Shown: positions 52,753 through 61,096 of the stretch, one piece after another | Position numbering within the stretch: position 1 is the stretch's first letter | How the letters are laid out: each line of letters opens with the position of its first letter | Source: Rossellomorea sp036867415 | Lineage (GTDB): Bacteria > Bacillota > Bacilli > Bacillales > Bacillaceae_B | Assembly (NCBI RefSeq): GCF_036867415.1 | Contig: NZ_JBAJHU010000003.1 | Span: 186,001-250,000, forward strand | DNA: 64,000 nt | Direction of reading: 5' to 3' | The notes under the pieces: model-generated | The model's input: only the letters and a program-made list of their open reading frames with translations | What the model was told of the DNA's origin: nothing | The model's database searches: none | Translations under genes and position numbers: made by a program

Positions 52753-52860
52753 ACATCATCTTCCAGATAATAAAAAATCCTCCCAAACGGTAGATTTTTT
52801 ATGAGAAAAGCGGTATATTGATTGATGACAAAAGAAGAATTGGGATACGATACGTTCCCG

Positions 52861-52932
52861 AGAGGTTCTAGAACAACCCTCTATAAAAAACTAAGGGAAA
52901 CGGCATCCTTAGGTGTCGTTTGTTTTTGTTTA
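52861..52932 (+). promoter_or_regulatory. preQ1-I riboswitch upstream of queC
   Basis: The aptamer AGAGGTTCTAGAACAACCCT (from 52861) continues CTATAAAAAACTAAGG to 52896: P1 AGAGG/CCTCT and the A-rich strand that forms the pseudoknot are intact. The expression platform is visible. CTAAGG (52891-52896) could pair with CCTTAG (52907-52912) as antiterminator, or AAACGGCA (52898-52905) pairs with TGTCGTTT (52914-52921) as terminator, before a T-rich tail. PreQ1 would switch queCDE off. Confidence 0.95.
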
Positions 52933-53069
52933 AGCTTGTTTATAAGCTGTTGATTACAGCTGTCCTCTGGAAGAATTCCGGCAGGCAGTGTCATTATAGA
53001 GTTAGTAAGAATCTTTATTCTTCTTTTCGGGCAAGAATGCAGGCCCGCAGAAAGAGAGGAGAATGGGCA

Positions 53070-53732
53070 ATGAATCAAGAAAAAGCATTAGTAGTATTCA
53101 GCGGTGGTCAGGACAGCACAACCTGTCTGTTCTGGGCAAAAAAAGAATTTAAAGAAGTGGAAGCTGTTACGTTTAATTATGGACAGCGGCATGCTGCAGA
53201 ACTGGATTGTGCTAAAGAAATAGCTGAAGATTTACAAGTGACACATCATGTATTGGATATGAGTTTATTAAACCAGCTTGCTCCGAGTGCATTGACAAGG
53301 AATGAACAAGCAATCACTCATGAGGAAGGTGAATTACCTTCTACATTTGTTCCGGGAAGAAACTTATTGTTCCTGTCTTTTGCCGGGGTATTGGCGAAGC
53401 AGATTGGAGCAAAGCACATCATAACAGGGGTGTGTGAAACAGACTTCAGCGGCTATCCTGATTGCAGGGATATTTTTGTCAAGTCATTGAATGTATCTCT
53501 GAACCTCTCAATGGATGAACAATTTGTGATTCATACGCCATTGATGTGGATAAATAAAGCCGAGACTTGGGAAATGGCCGATCGTCTCGATGCACTGCAT
53601 TATATCAGGGAAAACACATTAACATGCTACAACGGTGTGAAAGGTGATGGATGCGGCGAATGTCCTGCATGTGAGTTGAGACAAAGAGGTTTAAACGAAT
53701 ATTTACAAAGTAATAAAGGAGGAAGGGAATAA
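53070..53732 (+). CDS. queC: 7-cyano-7-deazaguanine synthase
   Basis: ATP-dependent enzyme that converts 7-carboxy-7-deazaguanine to preQ0 in queuosine synthesis. The PP-loop motif FSGGQDSTTCL is at residues 10-20, and the zinc cysteines at the C-terminus in CYNGVKGDGCGECPAC. Length 220 matches B. subtilis QueC. AGAGGAGAA precedes ATG 53070; the frame extends to 52920, but that part lies in the riboswitch region. First gene of queCDE. Confidence 0.97.
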   Translation: MNQEKALVVFSGGQDSTTCLFWAKKEFKEVEAVTFNYGQRHAAELDCAKEIAEDLQVTHHVLDMSLLNQLAPSALTRNEQAITHEEGELPSTFVPGRNLLFLSFAGVLAKQIGAKHIITGVCETDFSGYPDCRDIFVKSLNVSLNLSMDEQFVIHTPLMWINKAETWEMADRLDALHYIRENTLTCYNGVKGDGCGECPACELRQRGLNEYLQSNKGGRE

Positions 53733-54169
53733 TGCTTCAGCAAATTTATCCGACTCCTCATCATGAGTATGAATTTGAACTGAATAAAGACATGCATTTC
53801 GCTGCTGCACATTATATACCGCACGAAGAAGCAGGAGATTGTCAGAATGTGCATGGCCATACCTACTTTGCCAATATAACGATTGCTGGAAATGAATTGG
53901 ACGACTCCGGTTTCCTTATAAACTTTCAACATATCAAGAAGTTGATTCATAAGCGGTTTGATCATCGTCTACTAAATGAGGACAGCATGTTTTCGAATGA
54001 AGATTCATTGAGGTTTCCCACTACAGAAGCGGTAGCGAAAGCAGTTTGGGAAATTATTCAGGAGCACCTGGAAACGTTGAAGCACCGACCACAGTGCTTG
54101 CAGGTATTCCTAAGGGAAACTCCCACATCCTATGTGATTTACAGACCTAAAAGGGGGAGGGAATCATGA
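53732..54169 (+). CDS. queD: 6-carboxytetrahydropterin synthase
   Basis: PTPS-family zinc enzyme of 145 residues that makes 6-carboxytetrahydropterin from dihydroneopterin triphosphate. Zinc ligands are a His in FAAAHYIP and the two in VHGHTYF; the LLNEDSMF segment and catalytic residues follow. The start overlaps the queC stop (TAATG), and the stop overlaps queE (ATGA). Confidence 0.95.
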   Translation: MLQQIYPTPHHEYEFELNKDMHFAAAHYIPHEEAGDCQNVHGHTYFANITIAGNELDDSGFLINFQHIKKLIHKRFDHRLLNEDSMFSNEDSLRFPTTEAVAKAVWEIIQEHLETLKHRPQCLQVFLRETPTSYVIYRPKRGRES

Positions 54170-54888
54170 AGAAAATCCCTGTTTTAGAAATATTCGGACC
54201 GACGATTCAAGGTGAAGGAATGGTCATCGGTCAAAAAACGATGTTTGTTAGAACCGCAGGGTGTGATTATAGTTGTGCATGGTGTGATTCTGCTTTCACC
54301 TGGGATGGATCTGCGAAAGAAGATATCAGGCTTTTAACTGCACGAGAAATTTGGAATGAGTTAAAAGAAATAGGAGGGGAGCGATTTTCTCATGTTACGA
54401 TTTCAGGAGGGAATCCTGCGCTCTTATCCAATTTAGATGAACTGCTGCGCATCTTTGAGGAAAATGACATTCAGTCAGCCCTTGAAACACAAGGAAGCAG
54501 ATGGCAGGAATGGTTTTACGACATCGATGATTTAACCATCTCACCCAAACCACCCAGTTCCAATATGAACACGGATTTTGAGAAGTTGGACTTTATCATA
54601 CAGAATTTACTGGAGAATGAGTCTAAATTCAGTTTGAAAGTGGTTGTCTTCGATGACGAAGATCTGCAGTACGCAAAGATGGTTCATCATCGTTATCACA
54701 ATGTTCCTTTTTACATTCAGACCGGAAATCCTGAAGTAATGGAAGAAAACACAAACAAATTGGTCTCGGATCTGCTGAATGATTATGAAACATTGATTGA
54801 AAAGGTATCACTTGATCAAGAATTAAATCATGTCCGCGTTCTCCCGCAGCTGCATACGATTGTATGGGGAAATAAGCGGGGCGTGTAA
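54166..54888 (+). CDS. queE: 7-carboxy-7-deazaguanine synthase (radical SAM)
   Basis: Radical SAM enzyme, 240 residues, which rearranges 6-carboxytetrahydropterin to 7-carboxy-7-deazaguanine. The cluster cysteines are in RTAGCDYSCAWCDSAF (about residues 28-43), with FGPTIQGEG at the N-terminus and SGGNPALL for SAM binding. ATG 54166 overlaps the queD stop. Last gene of the riboswitch operon; queF is not adjacent. Confidence 0.95.
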   Translation: MKKIPVLEIFGPTIQGEGMVIGQKTMFVRTAGCDYSCAWCDSAFTWDGSAKEDIRLLTAREIWNELKEIGGERFSHVTISGGNPALLSNLDELLRIFEENDIQSALETQGSRWQEWFYDIDDLTISPKPPSSNMNTDFEKLDFIIQNLLENESKFSLKVVVFDDEDLQYAKMVHHRYHNVPFYIQTGNPEVMEENTNKLVSDLLNDYETLIEKVSLDQELNHVRVLPQLHTIVWGNKRGV

Positions 54889-54898
54889 AATAAATGTC

Positions 54899-54942
54899 AA
54901 AGAAAGCGATTGGATACCATTCCCAACCGCTTTTTTTGATCC
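54899..54942. terminator. Terminator of queCDE
   Basis: AAAGCGATTGG pairs with CCAACCGCTTT with a mismatch, followed by TTTT. It also serves the convergent small gene. Confidence 0.75.
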
Positions 54943-54952
54943 ATCCTTTATT

Positions 54953-55153
54953 TTATTTTCTTGGATTTTCATCTGAATCATGGTCAATGCCGCTTTTTCC
55001 TTCGACATAATATATATCATCAAAATCATCTTTTCCCTCTTTGTTTTTGCCGATAGCAATAAGCGGGGCTGGATTCTGAGCTGGTAGTATGTGTCCATTA
55101 ATTTCTTCAAAATCCAGAATCCTTCTATTCTCTGCATCTCGTCTTTCAGGCAT
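54953..55153 (-). CDS. Small acidic protein of unknown function
   Basis: A 66-residue, Asp/Glu-rich, hydrophilic protein (MPERRDAENRRILDFEE start, SGIDHDSDENPRK end). AGGAGGTG on the minus strand six bases before ATG 55153 decides the start over 55162. No family recognised. Divergent from cheV and convergent with queE. Confidence 0.65.
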   Translation of the reverse strand: MPERRDAENRRILDFEEINGHILPAQNPAPLIAIGKNKEGKDDFDDIYYVEGKSGIDHDSDENPRK

Positions 55154-55315
55154 GAATGACACCTCCTGATTTTAATTTGCTGACTCTCTACAGGTCTATG
55201 TTTTGGATTTTGCATTATTTTTATGTAAACAAGTATAAGAATTGTTCGATATAAAATATGTAAGGTAATAATGAACGCATGTAAAATGCATTATTGAATG
55301 GAAGGGCGTATTGAA

Positions 55316-56218
55316 ATGATTGATTCAAAAGGGATATTGCTTGAAAGCGGTACAAATGAATTGGAAATGGTTGAGTTCGAAGTTCAAAATAATAGATTTG
55401 GTATAAATGTTATCAAGGTCAAAGAAATCATCCAACCAACTAAGGTCATACCAATCCCACATTCACATCCCAATGTAAAGGGACTGATTCAATTAAGGGG
55501 GGAAGTACTTCCAGTGGTGGATATGGCGAAGGTCCTTGGCCTTGAAGAAAGAGAGACGCCACAGTCGAAATTTATCGTTTCTGAGTTCAACCAGCAAAAA
55601 GTCGTCTTTCATGTACATAATGTCACACAGATCCACCGCATTTCATGGGACCAAATCGAAAAGCCATCTGAAATGTACTCAGGTATAAAGTCCGGTATCA
55701 TCGGAGTGGTAAAGCATGAAGATTCGATGATTTTATTGGTGGACTTCGAAAGCATCATGGTTGAAATCAACCCCGACTCAGGAATAAATGTCGATCAAGT
55801 GAAAAAGCTTGGCCCAAGGGAAAGAAGTAACAAGAAAATAGTGGCCGCCGAAGATTCCCCGCTGCTTCGAAAGCTTCTCAATGACACATTATCCGAGGCA
55901 GGTTACGAGTCGGTAGAATTTTTTGAAAATGGGATGGATGCGTTGAAATATCTTGAATCACAGATCAGTAAATCCGGGCAGATGGAAGAAGCAGTCGGTC
56001 TCGTCATTACAGATATTGAAATGCCACAAATGGATGGTCATCATCTGACTAAAAGAATTAAAAACCACCCGGTCCTGAAAAAGCTTCCTGTCATTATTTT
56101 TTCTTCCCTAATTACAAATGATTTGCGACATAAAGGTGAGATGGTTGGAGCAGAAGCACAAGTCAGCAAGCCTGAAATAGCCGAGTTAATAAAGAATATT
56201 GATCGATACATTTTGTAG
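55316..56218 (+). CDS. cheV: Chemotaxis coupling protein CheV
   Basis: CheW-like coupling domain (about 1-155, LIQLRGEVLPVVDMAK) fused to a CheY-type receiver domain (about 175-300) with phospho-acceptor Asp in GLVITDIEMPQMDG. It links receptors to CheA and takes part in adaptation. ATG 55316 (MIDSKG) is preferred: GGAAGGGCG lies just upstream and includes the other in-frame ATG 55298. Position before ykyB matches B. subtilis. No sigma-D promoter could be fixed. Confidence 0.93.
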   Translation: MIDSKGILLESGTNELEMVEFEVQNNRFGINVIKVKEIIQPTKVIPIPHSHPNVKGLIQLRGEVLPVVDMAKVLGLEERETPQSKFIVSEFNQQKVVFHVHNVTQIHRISWDQIEKPSEMYSGIKSGIIGVVKHEDSMILLVDFESIMVEINPDSGINVDQVKKLGPRERSNKKIVAAEDSPLLRKLLNDTLSEAGYESVEFFENGMDALKYLESQISKSGQMEEAVGLVITDIEMPQMDGHHLTKRIKNHPVLKKLPVIIFSSLITNDLRHKGEMVGAEAQVSKPEIAELIKNIDRYIL

Positions 56219-56223
56219 TTTAA

Positions 56224-56266
56224 ATAGAAATGGCCGTATGATATTGGAATCATACAGCCATTTTCT
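56224..56266 (+). terminator. Terminator of cheV
   Basis: AAATGGCCGTATGAT pairs with ATCATACAGCCATTT with one mismatch, then T. Confidence 0.8.
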
Positions 56267-56311
56267 ATCCTTTAAAGGGAATGTGCGTTAATGCGCTAAA
56301 TTAGCAAGGTA

Positions 56312-56776
56312 TTAAAAGAAGCTGTCTCCCAGCTTTTTAAATACAGGCTTCTGATATCCTTGTTTTCCCTGTTTATTTTGATCATCAGAATCAGACATTC
56401 CGGTATAGTCCTCTAAAATGCCTTTTGCCTGTTGAAGTCCCATTTTACATCTCGGGTTTCTCAGAGATTGATCGAGACTGCCCAGGTGGGGCAATAGTTT
56501 GAAATCTTCCTTAGTAGGCGGTATGTGGAATGTATATTCTCCACAATTAATCAGGACATCTGATTGCTGCTGGCTGAACTTAGGGTTCTTTGAAAAGTGT
56601 AATCCTACTTTTTTTGCTTTGCCTTCGCGGATCATCTTCATCAATGCCCGTTTTTTTAAAGCATATAAGTATTTTGGGTTACCTGCAGTCTTCGCATGTC
56701 GATTAACAGTGAAAATCGCTTGAGAGAGGGTAATTACAGATGTGGAAGAAGGGGTGTTTTTACTAGTATTTCTCAA
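56312..56776 (-). CDS. ykyB: YkyB family protein
   Basis: A 154-residue soluble protein closely resembling B. subtilis YkyB across its length, including FTVNRHAKTAGNPKYLY, GLHFSKNPKFSQQQSDVL and the C-terminal HKPVFKKLGDSFF-like end. Function unknown; basic and possibly nucleic-acid associated. The adjacent cheV gene gives matching synteny. Start ATG 56776. Confidence 0.9.
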   Translation of the reverse strand: MRNTSKNTPSSTSVITLSQAIFTVNRHAKTAGNPKYLYALKKRALMKMIREGKAKKVGLHFSKNPKFSQQQSDVLINCGEYTFHIPPTKEDFKLLPHLGSLDQSLRNPRCKMGLQQAKGILEDYTGMSDSDDQNKQGKQGYQKPVFKKLGDSFF

Positions 56777-56929
56777 GTTTTTAGCTCCTTTCTACTATAT
56801 TCACTACTATTATACATTCTTTTAATATCGTTGGAAAGGTTATGAAATCTTTCATAGGTAGAAATCTCATATTTTTAACTGAATTGAAAATGAATGGAAG
56901 GACCATTCTATTTAGATCTTACTTACACC

Positions 56930-56967
56930 AAAAAAAGAACTGAATCAAGTGGATTGATCAGTTCTTC
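56930..56967 (-). terminator. Terminator of the Tyr/Pro/Gly-rich gene
   Basis: On the minus strand AAGAACTGA pairs with TCAGTTCTT, followed by seven T (plus-strand A run 56930-56936). Confidence 0.8.
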
Positions 56968-57047
56968 TAAATAGGGATGTTCAATGATGGTTTATCATTA
57001 CATGCAAGACGATCGGTCTTTTATGTTCATCCATTGGTCTGTGGGAT

Positions 57048-57338
57048 TCAACGTGGATAGATATTGATATTTTCCGTTAGATTGTTGTAAGGGGAAGGGG
57101 CGTACGCGTTGTTTCCATAAGGTGATCCGCCATAAGGTCCGTAAGCCGGGTATGGTGGATACGGCGGATAATACGGCCCGCAGCATGGTCTGTTGAACAA
57201 AAATGGGCTGATGGCAAGGCCGGCCAACCCACCGGCTAAGAATGGGAGACCAAAAAAAGGGAAGAAGCGCTGATCGCGATACCCTCTCATGGCCGGGTAA
57301 TGGTAATAATTATGAGGAATGAACGACTGTCGATACAT
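57048..57338 (-). CDS. Tyr/Pro/Gly-rich small protein, coat-like
   Basis: A 96-residue protein. The N-terminus is Tyr/Arg/His-rich, followed by one hydrophobic stretch (FFGLPFLAGGLAGLAISPFLF, about 30-50), a Cys pair (RPCCGPYY) and a Pro/Tyr/Gly-rich tail. GAGGAGG before ATG 57338 decides the start; the frame upstream to 57467 is not supported. Composition resembles spore coat or surface proteins of Bacillus; no defined family. Confidence 0.65.
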   Translation of the reverse strand: MYRQSFIPHNYYHYPAMRGYRDQRFFPFFGLPFLAGGLAGLAISPFLFNRPCCGPYYPPYPPYPAYGPYGGSPYGNNAYAPSPYNNLTENINIYPR

Positions 57339-57555
57339 GAGTAACCTCCTCTCTATTCTTTTTATTGTATGGCCGGGACCATCACTCTGAGCCTGTCTAA
57401 TCAGGAAAAGGCACAGCGGTTTAATAGGAAAATAGTACCTAAAATGCAGTAAATATAGAATTTTCACACATGTATATGGGAAAAACCTTCAATTACTAGT
57501 ACAATGTAAACAGGAAAATATAATCAACCAAGTTTACTCGATAAGGATGAAATTG

Positions 57556-59631
57556 ATGCAGGCACTGAATAAGAATCATGATATTGATAAGTTGGACGTT
57601 GTCTTACAAGAAGTTGTTCTTGAAAATATAAACGACATGATTTTTATCATGAAGGTCGAAAAAGGACCTTCTTTTCGTTATATTTATATAAATGAATCCG
57701 CCCGTAAAAACACGGAAATTAATAAAGAAGATATGGGACTGCTCCTGGAAGAAGTCCTATCAGATGAGCTTGCAATAAGACTGAAAGAAAAATATGTTCA
57801 ATTGGTAGAAAATGAGGAAAAAATAATCTTCCGAGACACCATCAGGCTTTCCGGCGGAGAACAAATGGTCAATGAATCGATCTTGACCCCGATCAAAAAT
57901 GATGCCGGAATAATAGAGTACGTCGTGTCAATCACGAGAGATGTTACTCCGTTGATAAAAGAAAAAATAAGGCTTACGAATGCCAAAAACCGGTACAAAT
58001 CCATTATTGAACATAATTTGGATGCCATCTTTATATTGGATTCGAATGGAGTCATTAGAGAATCAAATATAGCCAGCGGACAATTGACCGGCTTTCAAAA
58101 GGACCAACTGGTTAGCTCTTCGATTTATGAACTGTTTCACTCATCTCTGGCGGATGATCTTCAAAGGACATTGCACAAGGCTCTGAGCGGTACGCCTGCT
58201 ACTTTGGATCACTGTTTAATGAAAACCGATAGCAGAAAAGATAAAATCACAAGCCTTAAAGCGGTTCCGATTGTAGTAAAGGAGAAGTGTGAAGGTTGTT
58301 ATATCATAGTCAAGGATAATACAATCTCATATGAGCAAAATGAAATGATCCATTATATGGCGCTGCATGATCAGTTGACCGGCATGTGGAACAGGAAAGC
58401 CTTAGATGAACATCTTCCTTTGTTCGTTCAGTCCATGGAAGATACGGAACAAGAGCTTGCTGTCTTGTATCTGGATTTAGACCGATTTAAATTTGTGAAT
58501 GATACCCTCGGATTAAAAGGAGGGGACCGTTTTCTGAAAAAGATAACCGAGCGTTTGGTGACGTTAACGAATGAACATTGTTTGCTTTACCGGCAGGGTG
58601 GAGATGAATTCATCTATTTATTGAAGAATAGCAGCTTGGAGGAAACAAAGAAAAAAGCTTCTGAGGTACTATCTTTATTTCATCGGTCCTATTCGATAGA
58701 CGGGCAGGAATTCTATATCAGTCCATCCATTGGTGTTAGCAGATATCCCGCAGATGGGTATGATGCCAACACACTTATCCAGAAAGCAGCGCAGGCACTG
58801 TATCAGGTGAAAGAAAAAGGCAGGGCTCATTACAGGTTTTATCAGACACATATGGAATCAAGCTTTCCGAACTATATCATTATGGAATCTCATCTAAGAA
58901 AAGCAATCGAGAAAGAAGAACTCTATATTCATTATCAACCTCAGATAAATCTTTCGACCGGGAATGTTGACAGTTTCGAAGCTTTGATCCGTTGGAATAA
59001 CCGCAAATTCGGCTTTGTAACCCCTGGACAATTTATCCCGCTGGCAGAAGAAACGGGGCTCATCCATAGAATTGGAGAGTGGGTACTGGAACAAGTATGT
59101 CTGCAGTTAAAGAACTGGAGAGTAAAGGGGTATAGAAATGTACGGATCGCAATCAATATATCACCTAAGCAATTTCTTCAGGAACAATTAGTGGATACGA
59201 TCAGGTGCTACATAGCGAAATATGATATTCCTGCAGCCTGCCTAGAAATAGAAATAACGGAAGGAGCCATGCAGGATACTCAGCAAACATTGAAAGTACT
59301 GAAGAAACTGAAAGAATTGGGTGTATTTATATCCGTTGATGATTTTGGTACAGGTTACTCTTCCTTAAACTACTTAAGAAGGTTTCCTATCGATATTTTG
59401 AAAATAGATCAATCCTTTGTAAGGGAAATCGGATCCAATCAAAAGGATTCGGCCATCACAACGACCATCATTCATCTTGCCCACAGCCTGGGATTGGAAG
59501 TAATCGCTGAAGGAGTTGAACAAGAAGGGCAGGTCCATTTTCTTAAAGAAGCAAATTGCCAAAAAGCACAGGGCTTTTATTTCAGCAAACCCAAATGTCC
59601 AGAAGAATTAGAACACTATGTCCTTGCGTAA
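57556..59631 (+). CDS. PAS-GGDEF-EAL c-di-GMP signalling protein
   Basis: Bifunctional cyclic-di-GMP protein of 691 residues without membrane segments. Two PAS-like domains fill about 10-265. The GGDEF domain keeps an intact RQGGDEF (about residue 350), so cyclase activity is plausible. The EAL domain keeps SFEALIRW, DDFGTGYSSL and EGVEQEGQ, so phosphodiesterase activity is also plausible. ATAAGGA makes ATG 57556 a better start than ATG 57547. It precedes the fadH and ykuI region; the degenerate EAL protein YkuI is 1.5 kb downstream. Confidence 0.92.
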   Translation: MQALNKNHDIDKLDVVLQEVVLENINDMIFIMKVEKGPSFRYIYINESARKNTEINKEDMGLLLEEVLSDELAIRLKEKYVQLVENEEKIIFRDTIRLSGGEQMVNESILTPIKNDAGIIEYVVSITRDVTPLIKEKIRLTNAKNRYKSIIEHNLDAIFILDSNGVIRESNIASGQLTGFQKDQLVSSSIYELFHSSLADDLQRTLHKALSGTPATLDHCLMKTDSRKDKITSLKAVPIVVKEKCEGCYIIVKDNTISYEQNEMIHYMALHDQLTGMWNRKALDEHLPLFVQSMEDTEQELAVLYLDLDRFKFVNDTLGLKGGDRFLKKITERLVTLTNEHCLLYRQGGDEFIYLLKNSSLEETKKKASEVLSLFHRSYSIDGQEFYISPSIGVSRYPADGYDANTLIQKAAQALYQVKEKGRAHYRFYQTHMESSFPNYIIMESHLRKAIEKEELYIHYQPQINLSTGNVDSFEALIRWNNRKFGFVTPGQFIPLAEETGLIHRIGEWVLEQVCLQLKNWRVKGYRNVRIAINISPKQFLQEQLVDTIRCYIAKYDIPAACLEIEITEGAMQDTQQTLKVLKKLKELGVFISVDDFGTGYSSLNYLRRFPIDILKIDQSFVREIGSNQKDSAITTTIIHLAHSLGLEVIAEGVEQEGQVHFLKEANCQKAQGFYFSKPKCPEELEHYVLA

Positions 59632-59766
59632 AGATGAAATCCTAAGCAACTAAAGTATTTGACAGGTGTGCATGTATGACTTATGTTAAAAAGAGGGTCG
59701 CGTTTGTTAAAAGCTCGGCATACTTTTTATTATAGAAGTACATGTTTATAAAGGAGAGGGATTAAG

Positions 59767-59982
59767 ATGAAGAACAAACAAATGGAAATCCTATTTCTCC
59801 CTACCGAAAGAGGGACGGTTAAAGTCTACGTTTACGGCTTTAAAACTCCTCGATCTTTAGGTAAAGTCGTGGTTACATTCAATCATGTTTCAGTAGAAGC
59901 AAAAGGATATAGAAGAAACAAGACGATTATCAAAGCGTTGGCTCAACTTCATGAAACAATTGTAAATAATCAGGATAGTTAA
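59767..59982 (+). CDS. Small protein of unknown function
   Basis: A 71-residue soluble protein with a beta-rich N-terminal half (LFLPTERGTVKVYVYGF) and a C-terminal helix (KTIIKALAQLHETIVNN). GGAGAGG precedes ATG 59767. Monocistronic with its own terminator. No family recognised. Confidence 0.7.
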   Translation: MKNKQMEILFLPTERGTVKVYVYGFKTPRSLGKVVVTFNHVSVEAKGYRRNKTIIKALAQLHETIVNNQDS

Positions 59983-59985
59983 AGA

Positions 59986-60030
59986 TTCAGTCCGGCTCAG
60001 GCAGAAACAATGGAGCCGGGCTTTTTTATT
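59986..60030 (+). terminator. Terminator of the 71-residue protein gene
   Basis: AGTCCGGCTC pairs with GAGCCGGGCT, followed by TTTTTT. Confidence 0.85.
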
Positions 60031-60070
60031 GTATAAAACTGGCTGTTTACAATTGATTTATGATAAAATA

Positions 60071-60090
60071 ATGAGTGAATATTCATTCAT
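60071..60090 (+). promoter_or_regulatory. FadR operator upstream of fadH
   Basis: ATGAGTGAATATTCATTCAT is a 20-base palindrome with one asymmetric pair. It matches the TGAATGA/TCATTCA form of the B. subtilis FadR (YsiA) box. It lies 21 bases before the fadH start, so acyl-CoA-relieved repression of fatty-acid degradation is expected. Confidence 0.75.
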
Positions 60091-60110
60091 TTTATGAGGG
60101 GGAGTAACAG

Positions 60111-60878
60111 ATGGGAAATAAACAAGCAGTGATCATCACAGGGGGATCAAGCGGCATGGGGAAGTATATGGCAAAGTACTTCCTGGAAAAAGGTTCTGAT
60201 GTCATCATTACGGGAAGAAATAAAGAGCGTCTGCATGCAGTAAAAGAAGAATTTGCTTCACTTACGGGCGAAATTGAAGTTTTTCAAATGGATGTGAGGG
60301 AACAGGAGCATGCAGAAGGGATGGTTAAATTTGCAGTAGAAAAGTTCGGGAAAATTGATGTATTGATTAATAATGCTGCCGGAAACTTTATTTGTCCAGT
60401 TGAAAAAATGACTCCGAATGGCTGGAAATCAGTCATTGACATTGTTCTGAATGGAACGTTCCTCTGTTCTCACACAGTGGGGAATCATTGGATTGCACAA
60501 AAGCAGAAAGGCTCGATCATCAATATGGTTGCAACTTACGCTTGGAATGCTGGTGCAGGGGTTGCACACTCAGCTGCAGCAAAAGCGGGAGTATTGTCCC
60601 TGACTAGAACGCTTGCTGTCGAATGGGGACATAAATACGACATTCGTACAAATGCCATTGCTCCCGGCCCGATTGAAAGAACAGGAGGGGCAGAGAAATT
60701 ATGGGTTTCAGAGGAAGCTGCCAAACGAACGATTGATAGCGTACCTTTGAAAAGGCTGGGGACACCTGAAGAGATTGCAGGACTTGCCTATTTCATGTCA
60801 TCCGAACAGGCGGCTTACCTTAATGGCGAGTGCATAACATTGGATGGAGGGCAATGGCTGAATCAATTTCCATTTTAA
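60111..60878 (+). CDS. fadH: 2,4-dienoyl-CoA reductase (SDR type)
   Basis: SDR-fold reductase of 255 residues, YkuF/FadH type, for beta-oxidation of unsaturated fatty acids. TGGSSGMG binds the cofactor, and NNAAG is at about 87. The usual YxxxK is replaced by SAAAK, but Tyr143 and Lys158 are 15 residues apart, as in mammalian DECR1, which supports this sub-family over a generic SDR. GGGGGAGT precedes ATG 60111. The FadR box upstream fits the role. Synteny with ykuF holds. Confidence 0.9.
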   Translation: MGNKQAVIITGGSSGMGKYMAKYFLEKGSDVIITGRNKERLHAVKEEFASLTGEIEVFQMDVREQEHAEGMVKFAVEKFGKIDVLINNAAGNFICPVEKMTPNGWKSVIDIVLNGTFLCSHTVGNHWIAQKQKGSIINMVATYAWNAGAGVAHSAAAKAGVLSLTRTLAVEWGHKYDIRTNAIAPGPIERTGGAEKLWVSEEAAKRTIDSVPLKRLGTPEEIAGLAYFMSSEQAAYLNGECITLDGGQWLNQFPF

Positions 60879-60984
60879 TATCGCCTTCATTTAACTGAAT
60901 TCTCATTTAAAGCGTGATGAGTTAGAATGCTGATCCTTAAAGTCATGAATTTCTACAGAGCGGCCCGCTTCCCGGGGTTAAAGT

Positions 60985-61018
60985 GGAATGCTTTAAAGTT
61001 TCTGCATTCTTTTTTTGC
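60985..61018 (+). terminator. Terminator of fadH
   Basis: GGAATGC pairs with GCATTC around a 12-base loop, then seven T or more. Confidence 0.7.
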
Positions 61019-61056
61019 CATTTAGCTTGAACTTAAGAAATGTTGGCTGCATATGC

Positions 61057-61062
61057 TATAAT
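61057..61062 (+). promoter_or_regulatory. Extended -10 promoter of ykuI
   Basis: TGC-TATAAT (61054-61062), an extended -10 element 35 bases before the ykuI start. No good -35 box. Confidence 0.45.
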
Positions 61063-61096
61063 AATGCAAAAAATGTTTTGGGTTGGAGGAGTGCAG

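Noticed and set aside
52920..53069. N-terminal extension of QueC
   Set aside because: The frame is open, but it lies in the riboswitch expression platform. The ribosome site and homologue length place the start at 53070.
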